Assembly (NCBI GenBank): GCA_003558145.1 | Contig: PWMP01000065.1 | Span: 1-7,041, forward strand | Length of the DNA: 7,041 nucleotides | Reading direction: 5' to 3' | From: Elusimicrobiota bacterium | Lineage (GTDB): Bacteria; CG03; SLGR01; PWQF01 | Shown here: positions 1 through 5,925 of the stretch, piece by piece | Position numbering within the stretch: position 1 is the stretch's first letter | Layout of the letters: each line of letters begins with the position of its first letter | The notes under the pieces: model-generated | The model's database searches: none | The model's input: only the letters and a program-made list of their open reading frames with translations | What the model was told of the DNA's origin: nothing | Made by a program: the position numbers and the translations under genes

Positions 1-288
1 AAAAGGCAAATAAGGGCAATGTTTAATTTTAAGGGATTGATGATAGGGTTTACGGGAACGATTCTGGGAATGCTGCTGGGTCTGGCTGCGGCTTTTCTTT
101 TAAGCCGTTATGAATTTATACAACTGCCTCCCCAGGTATACCTGATATCAACTCTGCCGGTAAGAGTCAGTGTGAAGGATATGGGTATTATCTTTATTGC
201 TGCCATGTTGATAAGCCTGCTGGCGACTCTTTATCCGTCCCGCAGAGCTTCTAATATTGAAATAGCCAGGGAAATCAGGTACGAATAA
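1..288 (+). CDS. LolC/LolE-family lipoprotein-releasing ABC permease, C-terminal fragment
   Basis: This is the last 95 residues of an integral inner-membrane permease of the FtsX/MacB-like type. The frame is open from base 1 and reads KRQIRAMFNF, so the ATG at 19 is an internal methionine and not the start. Two hydrophobic segments are visible: one at about residues 12-35 (GLMIGFTGTILGMLLGLAAA), and one at about 61-76 (GIIFIAAMLISLLATL). They flank a short periplasmic stretch containing VYLISTLPVRV. The end, YPSRRASNIEIAREIRYE, matches the family's typical YPARRAA...ALRYE ending. In the family, LolC/LolE act with LolD to release outer-membrane lipoproteins from the inner membrane to the carrier LolA. 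The ATPase gene follows after three bases, which supports a LolCD-type pair. I cannot tell LolC from LolE or from a single merged permease, because the large periplasmic domain is outside the window. Family call is firm; exact subunit is open. Confidence 0.87.
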   Translation, partial: KRQIRAMFNFKGLMIGFTGTILGMLLGLAAAFLLSRYEFIQLPPQVYLISTLPVRVSVKDMGIIFIAAMLISLLATLYPSRRASNIEIAREIRYE

Positions 289-291
289 AAG

Positions 292-981
292 TTGAGTATG
301 AACAAAGATTTAATTCTTGATAATGTAACTAAAAGTTTTTTTCAGGGCGGCAAGCAGCAGAAGGTCCTGGATGGAATCAACTTGAAATTTTCACCGGGAA
401 AGTGGTATACAATATACGGGGTTTCCGGAAGCGGAAAAACAACCCTTCTTAACACTATAGGAGGAATTGAAACTCCGGATACAGGTTACCTTTATTTTAA
501 CGGAAGCAGTATATACGACCTGCCGGACAGAAAAATCAGCCGCTGGAGAAACCGGAGTATAGGTTTTGTGTTTCAGTTTTTCCATCTTATAGGCGAGCTC
601 AATGTCAGGCAGAACATATTGCTTCCTTGCAGGGTAAGAGGTTATTCTCCTGATTATAATTGGATTGCCAGAATAACCAGGGTTCTTTCTATAGATTCTC
701 TTTTGGGCCGTTCTCCCGCTACTTTAAGCGGGGGCGAAATGCAGCGGACGGCCCTTGCCAGGGCTCTGGTTAATAAACCCTCATTTATTTTGGCTGATGA
801 ACCTACGGGTAACCTGGATTCCGGGAACAGCGCTAAAATAATAAAGCTTCTTGAGGAATTGAAAGAAGAAAGCGGCGCCGGGATAATACTGGCGACCCAT
901 GAAAGAGAACTTATTGAGACCGGAGACGAAATATTTGAAATAACGGACGGGAAAATAAAAAGCAGTAAAAAAGGAGAGTAG
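292..981 (+). CDS. lolD: LolD-like ABC transporter ATP-binding protein
   Basis: This is the cytoplasmic ATPase subunit expected to power the permease encoded just upstream. All ABC motifs are intact (numbered from the TTG at 292): Walker A GVSGSGKTT at 43-51, Q-loop Gln95 in FVFQFFHL, signature LSGGE at 145-149, Walker B ILADEP at 166-171 running into TGNLD, and the H-loop His203 in ATHE. The TGNLD D-loop and the 229-residue length fit the LolD/MacB/FtsE group. The neighbouring permease ending favours LolD over FtsE. Two starts are possible: TTG at 292 or ATG at 298 (two residues shorter). Neither has a strong ribosome-binding site; translation may be coupled to the permease, whose stop is at 286-288. 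Small departures from usual LolD are EMQRTALARAL after the signature, where RQRVAIARAL is common, and FFHLIGEL for the usual HHLLPEF. Lipoprotein release is inferred from family and context. A macrolide/peptide exporter of MacB type is the main alternative. Confidence 0.88.
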   Translation: MSMNKDLILDNVTKSFFQGGKQQKVLDGINLKFSPGKWYTIYGVSGSGKTTLLNTIGGIETPDTGYLYFNGSSIYDLPDRKISRWRNRSIGFVFQFFHLIGELNVRQNILLPCRVRGYSPDYNWIARITRVLSIDSLLGRSPATLSGGEMQRTALARALVNKPSFILADEPTGNLDSGNSAKIIKLLEELKEESGAGIILATHERELIETGDEIFEITDGKIKSSKKGE

Positions 982-984
982 AAA

Positions 985-1860
985 ATGGAGAGGCTTATAT
1001 ACCTTAACGGAGAATTTGTTGAAAAAAGCAAGGCGAAAGTTTCTGTGTTTGATCATGGGTTTCTATACGGCGACGGGGTTTTTGAAGGAATTCGTGCCTA
1101 TGAAGGAACTGTTTTTAAACTTAAAGAGCATATTGACAGGCTTTTTGTGTCTGCCAGGGCTATCAAACTTGATATACCTATGAAAAAAGATGAGCTTATA
1201 TCTGCAGTTCTTGAAACTGTCCGAAAAAATAAGCTTTCCGACTCCTATATAAGACTTGTGGTTTCAAGGGGGGAAGGTGACCTGGGACTTAACCCTACAA
1301 AATGTCCCATACCGTCGCTTATTATTATAGCGGACAAGATAATGTTGTATCCGAAGGAATTTTATCAAAAAGGGCTTTCAATAATAACTGCATCAACCCG
1401 GAGAAATATTCCCCAGGCCTTAAGCCCCAGGATAAAATCTCTTAACTATCTAAACAACATAATGGCAAAGATAGAGGCAAACAGAGGTGGCGTAGCCGAG
1501 GCGCTTATGCTTAACAGTCAGGGTTATGTGGCCGAGTGTACGGGAGATAATGTTTTCATTGTTAAAAGAGGGAAAAAACTTGTGACGCCTCCGCTTTATG
1601 CGGGAGTTCTTGATGGAATCACCAGAAGTTCCGTAATAGAGGCCGCTGCTGGTATGGGAATTGAATCAAAAGAGGAATTATTTACTCTTTTTGAATTGTA
1701 CAATGCCGACGAATGTTTTCTTACAGGTACGGCAGCTGAAGTTATTCCTGTGGTAAAAATAGATGACAGAAAGATTGGTTCAGGAAAAGTGGGAGAAATA
1801 ACAAAAAAACTAATGAGCGAGTTTTCAAAGATAGTAAAGGTACAGGGAGAGAAAATATAA
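985..1860 (+). CDS. ilvE: Class IV PLP-dependent aminotransferase, branched-chain amino acid type
   Basis: This is a fold-type IV aminotransferase of 291 residues, close to the usual size of the short bacterial/archaeal branched-chain enzymes. Its likely reaction is the last step of Leu/Ile/Val synthesis: transfer of the amino group from glutamate to the branched 2-oxo acids, using pyridoxal phosphate in the cytoplasm. Visible motifs in order: DHGFLYGDGVFEGIRAY at 23-39, YIRLVVSRGEGDLGL at 88-102, the probable PLP-binding Lys151 in IKSLNYLN, the Glu184 loop ECTGDN, and the substrate/phosphate loop TGTAAEV at 248-253. FEGIRAY and ECTGDN favour a branched-chain enzyme over D-alanine aminotransferase or aminodeoxychorismate lyase, which share the fold. 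Specificity cannot be settled by reading. The ATG at 985 has a good AAGGAG at 971-976, eight bases upstream, lying within the end of lolD. It is followed after one base by mcsA, so it occupies the place of ctsR in the Firmicutes operon. No other amino acid synthesis gene is nearby. Confidence 0.88.
   Translation: MERLIYLNGEFVEKSKAKVSVFDHGFLYGDGVFEGIRAYEGTVFKLKEHIDRLFVSARAIKLDIPMKKDELISAVLETVRKNKLSDSYIRLVVSRGEGDLGLNPTKCPIPSLIIIADKIMLYPKEFYQKGLSIITASTRRNIPQALSPRIKSLNYLNNIMAKIEANRGGVAEALMLNSQGYVAECTGDNVFIVKRGKKLVTPPLYAGVLDGITRSSVIEAAAGMGIESKEELFTLFELYNADECFLTGTAAEVIPVVKIDDRKIGSGKVGEITKKLMSEFSKIVKVQGEKI
1845..1850 (+). promoter_or_regulatory. Ribosome-binding site for mcsA (supports a TTG start)
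   Basis: GGGAGA lies within the last codons of the aminotransferase gene, 11 bases before the TTG at 1862. The next codons give LCDRC, the expected first zinc motif of McsA right at the N-terminus. This makes the TTG the convincing start despite being a rare start codon. The slightly long spacing suggests modest initiation strength or coupling to the gene ending at 1860. Confidence 0.55.
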
Positions 1861-1861
1861 G

Positions 1862-2368
1862 TTGCTTTGTGACAGGTGTAAAAAAAATCCGGCGACGGTT
1901 CATATAAAAAAAATCGAAGACGGCAGAAAAGTGCAACTCGATTTATGTACGGTATGCGCTTCGGAAATTTCTCCGCCCGCAGCGGGATTATTTGGTTTTC
2001 AGGAAAATTTTTTTGACAGTATATCCGATATTCTTGCCGGATTCAGTGATATTCAGGATGATGAAGAAAAAGGGGGCCGGCAATGCTGTAGTGTGTGCGG
2101 GACGAGTTTCGGAGACTTTCAGAAAACCGGCCGGATGGGCTGTTCAGAATGCTATGAAGCTTTCTCTGAGAAACTGCTTCCCCTGTTAAAAAGATTGCAG
2201 GGTTCGATTCAGCATGCGGGTAAGAGTCCGCCCGGAGAAAGCCGCAGGCAGGAATTGATCATTATGAAAAAAGATTTGGAACAGGCAGTTAGCGATGAAG
2301 AATACGAGCGGGCAGCTGTAATTCGTGACAAAATAAAAGAGATGGAGAAAAGTGATGAATCTAAGTGA
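1862..2368 (+). CDS. mcsA: McsA-like zinc-finger/UVR protein, activator of the McsB arginine kinase
   Basis: This 168-residue cytoplasmic protein is slightly shorter than Bacillus McsA (about 185). Four CXXC pairs are visible: CDRC at 3-6, CTVC at 29-32, CSVC at 76-79 and CSEC at 94-97, expected to bind zinc. The segment from CGTSF through QKTGRMGCSECYEAF to HAGKSPP follows McsA closely, including the conserved HAGK at 119-121. The C-terminal 30-35 residues form a charged helix with a UVR motif, DEEYERAAVIRDKIKEME, at about 145-162. In the family, McsA binds and activates the kinase McsB and takes part in heat and metal stress responses. The TTG start at 1862 is chosen because the first zinc motif begins two residues later. 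One base separates it from the aminotransferase gene, and its end overlaps mcsB by 14 bases. An extra Cys75 sits directly before Cys76. The neighbours mcsB and clpC in the classic order make the assignment strong. Confidence 0.93.
   Translation: MLCDRCKKNPATVHIKKIEDGRKVQLDLCTVCASEISPPAAGLFGFQENFFDSISDILAGFSDIQDDEEKGGRQCCSVCGTSFGDFQKTGRMGCSECYEAFSEKLLPLLKRLQGSIQHAGKSPPGESRRQELIIMKKDLEQAVSDEEYERAAVIRDKIKEMEKSDESK
2344..2347 (+). promoter_or_regulatory. Ribosome-binding site for mcsB (decides its start)
   Basis: GGAG lies inside the mcsA coding sequence, seven bases before the ATG at 2355 but only four before the in-frame GTG at 2352. The spacing favours the ATG. Because both the site and the start lie within mcsA, translation of the two proteins is probably coupled, which suits partners that form a complex. 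Confidence 0.6.
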
Positions 2369-3404
2369 GCTTGCTTTAAGGGATATTACATGGCTTAAAC
2401 CGCCTCCGTCTTCTGACAGCAGTATTATCTCTACAAGGATAAGGCTGGCAAGAAATCTTCGCGGCTGCCCAATGCCCGGAACTGCTTCATCATCTGAACT
2501 TAAAAAGTTGCTTAATGAAATTTTCAGCGCGGCTCAGAAAAATTCTTTTTTCAAAAATTCTACTAAGATAAAATTGTCCGAATGCTCTGAAATTGACCTT
2601 AGCCTTTTAATGGAGAGGCATTTGATAAGCCATGAACATGCTGTTTCTTCCCACTCCGGGGGAGTTATAATTGATGGTAGGGAACAGATGAGCATAATGA
2701 TAAATGAGGAAGATCATCTGAGGATTCAGTACATATCAGCCGGTTTGAATTTGTTTGATTCCTGGGAAGTGATAAACACTGCTGATGACGAACTTGGAAA
2801 AAGCCTTGATTTCGCCTATTCTGAAAAATTCGGATATCTTACAGCATGTCCCACTAATACCGGTACAGGAATGCGGGCTTCCTGCCAGATGCACCTGCCG
2901 GCGCTTGGTATTTCGGGGGTTATTAATTCAACAATGGAAAGTATTAACAAAATGGGGATGGTAGTAAGGGGGCTACAGGGGGAAGGCACAAGAATAATGG
3001 GAGATATGCTGCAGGTTTCCAACCAGGTCACCCTGGGCCTTTCCGAACAGAGAATACTTGACAACCTGCAAAGGCTGCTTAAGCAGGTTTCCCAGAGGGA
3101 GAACAAGATAAGAAAAAAACTTATGGAAACAGATTCCGATTCTATCAAAGACCGGGTGTACCGCTCCCAGGGTCTGCTTTTAAATGCTTACAAAATTTCA
3201 TATACAGAGGCGTTGAGCTTGATTTCCTCGCTCAGATTCGGAGTATATATGGATATGCTGGAATATGATGTTGGGAGGCTGAATAACCTTATGGTTAAAA
3301 TACTTCCCGCCCATATTCAGCAGATAGAAAAAAAACTAATGGAGCCCGAAGAAAGGGATAGAGTCAGGGCTGACATGATAAGAAAGGAACTTAATGCAAA
3401 ATAA
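2355..3404 (+). CDS. mcsB: McsB protein arginine kinase (ATP:guanido phosphotransferase family)
   Basis: McsB transfers phosphate from ATP to arginine side chains of proteins, marking them for ClpCP. From the ATG at 2355 the protein has 349 residues, close to the family's usual 350-365. Residue numbers here count from the alternative GTG at 2352, so subtract one for the ATG. Visible motifs: STRIRLARNLRG at 27-38 (nucleotide-binding arginines), NEEDHLRIQ at 118-126 (catalytic acidic residues), GYLTACPTNTGTGMRAS at 161-177 with the conserved Cys166 and Arg176, and RGLQGEGT at 206-213 leading to QVSNQVTLG at 221-229. Near the C-terminus RDRVRA at 335-340 matches the RDxxRA phosphoarginine-sensing motif that distinguishes McsB from creatine and arginine kinases. 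The loop after GEGT reads RIMGDML where Bacillus has EALGNIF. It overlaps mcsA by 14 bases and precedes clpC by 15. All key catalytic motifs are intact, so an active kinase is likely. Confidence 0.95.
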   Translation: MNLSELALRDITWLKPPPSSDSSIISTRIRLARNLRGCPMPGTASSSELKKLLNEIFSAAQKNSFFKNSTKIKLSECSEIDLSLLMERHLISHEHAVSSHSGGVIIDGREQMSIMINEEDHLRIQYISAGLNLFDSWEVINTADDELGKSLDFAYSEKFGYLTACPTNTGTGMRASCQMHLPALGISGVINSTMESINKMGMVVRGLQGEGTRIMGDMLQVSNQVTLGLSEQRILDNLQRLLKQVSQRENKIRKKLMETDSDSIKDRVYRSQGLLLNAYKISYTEALSLISSLRFGVYMDMLEYDVGRLNNLMVKILPAHIQQIEKKLMEPEERDRVRADMIRKELNAK

Positions 3405-3419
3405 AAGGGAGATTAGATA

Positions 3420-5870
3420 ATGTTCAATAAATTCACAAAACGGGCACAGAAAGTAATTGTTCTTGCACAAAAAGAATCCAGACAGTTTAACCATGATTAT
3501 GTAGGTACCGAGCATATTCTTCTGGGGCTTCTGTCGCTTAATGAAGGAGTTGCGGCCGAAGCTCTCAAAACCCTTGGCGTTGAAAAAGATAAGTTAAGAA
3601 GGCGCATAATTGAAATGGTAGGTGAAGGAGATAATATACTTCTTTCGGGCGAAAGGCCTATGACCCCAAGGGCCAAACGGGTTTTATCCCTTGCGGTGAA
3701 GGAGGCAAACGAGCTGGGACATAATTTTGTAGGAACAGAGCATATACTGCTGGGTCTTATACGAGAGGAAGAGGGAGTTGCCAACAGGGTTCTTGCCGGC
3801 GCCGGACTTTCAAGGGAAAAAGTCCGTAAAGCTGTCATCAACCTTTTAGGAGACGGAGCTTTAACACCCGGGGAAGCCGGTATGGGGCCTTTTAAACAGA
3901 AAAAAGCATCCAAGACCCCGGCTCTTGATACATACGGCAGCGACCTTACCTTAATGGCCTCTGAAGACAAGCTGGATCCCGTAATAGGCAGGGAAAAAGA
4001 AATCCAGAGAATAATCCAAATACTTTCAAGAAGGACTAAAAACAACCCCGTACTAGTAGGAGATGCAGGAGTAGGTAAAACTGCCATAGTGGAAGGGCTT
4101 GCCCAGCAAATAGCTAACGGGGAAGTTCCGGAACTGCTTATGAACAAAAGGGTTGTTACCCTGGATCTTGCTGCAATGATTGCCGGAACAAAATACAGGG
4201 GAGAATTCGAACAGCGCCTGAAAAGAGCAATGAACGAACTAAAACAGGCTAAAAACAAAATAATATTGTTTATAGATGAATTACACACTGTAATAGGGGC
4301 AGGAGCTGCCGAGGGAGCTATGGATGCCTCAAATATTCTGAAACCGGCTCTCTCCCGCGGGCTTATGCAGTGTGTGGGAGCTACTACACTGGATGAATAT
4401 AGAAAAAATATAGAAAATGACGCCGCCCTGGCAAGAAGGTTTCAGCAGGTTGTTGTCGATCCGCCTTCAGTTGATGAAACCATACAGATACTTAAAGGTT
4501 TAAGGGACAGGTATGAAACGCACCATCGTGTTAAATTTTCCGATGAAGCGCTTGAATCTGCCTCCCAGCTATCGCAAAGATTTATAACCGACAGGTTCCT
4601 GCCGGACAAGGCCATTGATGTACTTGATGAAGCCGGCTCCAGTGCCAGGCTCAGAATGACCAGGCTTCCTGACGACATAAAGAAGATGGATGACGAAAAA
4701 GCTTCTGTGACAAAAGAGAAAAAAGCAGCTATTGCCTCACAGGAATACGAAAAAGCCGCCCAACTTAGGGACGAAGAGAAAAAACTTGAAGAAAACATAA
4801 GAAAAGAAAAACAGAAGTGGGAAAGCAGAGTTCATGACGGTAAAAATACCGTTGGTTCGGATGATATAGCCCGGATTATATCGGATTGGACAGGTATTCC
4901 GGTTAAAAAAATGACCGAAACTGAGCAAAAAAGACTTCTGAATATGGAGGATGAATTGCACAAGCGGATAGTTGGCCAGGAAGAGGCGGTCAGAAAAATT
5001 TCACAAGCGATCCGAAGATCCAGAACGGGACTGAAAGATGCCAGAAAACCAATAGGCTCTTTCCTTTTTCTGGGTCCCACCGGGGTCGGAAAAACCGAGC
5101 TCGCAAGAACCCTTGCCGACTATATGTTCGGTGACAAAGATGCTCTTATAAGGATAGATATGAGTGAATTTATGGAGAAATTTTCCGTGTCACGGCTTAT
5201 AGGCGCCCCTCCCGGATATGTCGGATACGAAGAAGGAGGTTCGCTTACCGAAGAAGTTAGAAGAAAACCGTACTCTGTCGTATTGCTTGATGAGATAGAA
5301 AAAGCGCATCCGGAAGTATTCAATATACTTCTTCAGGTTTTTGATAACGGTCAGATCACAGATAACCTGGGACATAAAGTAGTCTTCAGGAATGCTCTGG
5401 TAATAATGACATCAAATCTTGGTGCCAGAGACCTTAAAAGCAAAGGAATGGGCTTCAAGAAGGGCGGCGAAACGGAAATGGATTACGGTCAGATAAAAGA
5501 AAAAATACTTGAAGATGCGAAGAAAACATTCCGTCCCGAATTTATAAACCGCCTGGATGAAATGATAGTTTTTCATCCGCTTAAGAAGGATCATATTATT
5601 AATATTGTGAAGATTCTTGCGGATGAACTAAAAGAACGTTTAAAAAGTCAAAAAATAGAACTTTTATTTACCGGTGAAGCGCTTGAGTTTCTTTCGGAAA
5701 AGGGTTTTAACCCCGAATACGGAGCTCGTCCGCTGGAAAGGACTATAAGGAAATATATCGAAGATCCGCTGGCTGAAGAAATGCTGAAAAAAGAACTTGT
5801 TCCCCCCGTAAACGTAAGCGTTGAATTAAAAGACGGGAAAATTCACTTCAAACAGAGCAAGAAAAGCTGA
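3420..5870 (+). CDS. clpC: ClpC, AAA+ unfoldase subunit of the Clp protease
   Basis: ClpC is a hexameric ATP-driven unfoldase that threads proteins into ClpP. At 816 residues it matches Bacillus ClpC (810). The N-domain has two Clp repeats, each with GTEHILLGL (28-36 and 104-112, adding the preceding Val). Glu31 and Glu107 correspond to the phosphoarginine-binding glutamates of Bacillus ClpC. AAA1 shows Walker A GDAGVGKT 214-221, pore loop KYRGEFE 258-264, Walker B ILFIDE 282-287 and arginines 339-340. A middle coiled region of about 418-470 contains a UVR-like [22 protein letters not shown]2 shows Walker A GPTGVGKT 552-559, pore loop GYVGYEEGG 599-607, Walker B VVLLDE 620-625 and sensor-2 GAR 768-770. 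MGF at 677-679 sits where ClpP-docking VGF occurs. The short middle region rules out ClpB; the UVR motif and McsAB neighbours favour ClpC over ClpA. AGGGAG at 3406-3411, eight bases upstream, supports the ATG. ClpP is not in this window. Confidence 0.97.
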   Translation: MFNKFTKRAQKVIVLAQKESRQFNHDYVGTEHILLGLLSLNEGVAAEALKTLGVEKDKLRRRIIEMVGEGDNILLSGERPMTPRAKRVLSLAVKEANELGHNFVGTEHILLGLIREEEGVANRVLAGAGLSREKVRKAVINLLGDGALTPGEAGMGPFKQKKASKTPALDTYGSDLTLMASEDKLDPVIGREKEIQRIIQILSRRTKNNPVLVGDAGVGKTAIVEGLAQQIANGEVPELLMNKRVVTLDLAAMIAGTKYRGEFEQRLKRAMNELKQAKNKIILFIDELHTVIGAGAAEGAMDASNILKPALSRGLMQCVGATTLDEYRKNIENDAALARRFQQVVVDPPSVDETIQILKGLRDRYETHHRVKFSDEALESASQLSQRFITDRFLPDKAIDVLDEAGSSARLRMTRLPDDIKKMDDEKASVTKEKKAAIASQEYEKAAQLRDEEKKLEENIRKEKQKWESRVHDGKNTVGSDDIARIISDWTGIPVKKMTETEQKRLLNMEDELHKRIVGQEEAVRKISQAIRRSRTGLKDARKPIGSFLFLGPTGVGKTELARTLADYMFGDKDALIRIDMSEFMEKFSVSRLIGAPPGYVGYEEGGSLTEEVRRKPYSVVLLDEIEKAHPEVFNILLQVFDNGQITDNLGHKVVFRNALVIMTSNLGARDLKSKGMGFKKGGETEMDYGQIKEKILEDAKKTFRPEFINRLDEMIVFHPLKKDHIINIVKILADELKERLKSQKIELLFTGEALEFLSEKGFNPEYGARPLERTIRKYIEDPLAEEMLKKELVPPVNVSVELKDGKIHFKQSKKS

Positions 5871-5893
5871 TCCTGCCCGCAGTCAATAAGCCT

Positions 5894-5925
5894 TTCCGTC
5901 GGACAGCGGCCGGCCGGAACTTTTT
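5894..5925 (+). terminator. Possible weak intrinsic terminator or start-site hairpin between clpC and the TamB-like gene
   Basis: An imperfect GC-rich hairpin lies here: TTCCG (5894-5898) pairs with CGGAA (5915-5919), and CGG (5900-5902) pairs with CCG (5910-5912). There is a one-by-two internal loop and a seven-base apical loop, followed by C and then TTTTT (5921-5925). The T-run directly touches the ATG at 5926. The shape is that of an intrinsic terminator, but the stem is interrupted and the T-run is short, so it may only attenuate read-through from clpC or shape initiation of the next gene. Structure is seen by eye; function is inferred. Confidence 0.35.

Noticed and set aside
19..288. 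A separate 89-residue small membrane protein starting at the ATG at 19
   Set aside because: The frame is open back to base 1 and the residues before the Met fit the permease family, so this is the end of a longer gene cut by the window.
654..1056. Two overlapping reverse-strand open frames across the lolD/aminotransferase junction
   Set aside because: Both are antisense to clear motifs of lolD and the aminotransferase, have low-complexity Phe/Ser/Leu products, and overlap each other in different frames.
985..1860. D-amino acid aminotransferase or aminodeoxychorismate lyase as identity
   Set aside because: They share the fold, but FEGIRAY and ECTGDN fit the branched-chain group better; kept only as an alternative.
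1976..1986. Palindrome CCCGC-A-GCGGG
   Set aside because: It lies within mcsA coding sequence, and a one-base loop cannot form a stable hairpin; probably chance.
2127..2134. Eight-base palindrome CCGGCCGG, occurring again at 5910-5917
   Set aside because: Two copies of a short GC palindrome, one coding and one in the hairpin region, are not enough to call a repeat or operator.
1992..2189. Plus-strand open frame inside mcsA in another frame
   Set aside because: The mcsA frame carries the zinc motifs and McsA-like sequence across this stretch, so the second frame is incidental.
1861..3419. Internal stress promoter or CtsR/CIRCE operator upstream of mcsA or clpC
   Set aside because: The gaps are only 1 to 15 bases, and no heptad repeat or CIRCE-type inverted repeat was found on reading; any promoter would have to lie inside coding sequence.
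3497..4288. Long reverse-strand open frame (263 codons) opposite the first part of clpC
   Set aside because: It lies wholly antisense to highly conserved ClpC domains, and its Ser/Pro/Leu-rich product resembles no known family; it is a shadow of clpC codon use.
3420..5870. ClpB or ClpA as identity of the large AAA+ protein
   Set aside because: The middle region is far too short for ClpB. A UVR-type middle motif, a ClpP-loop MGF and McsAB neighbours point to ClpC over ClpA.
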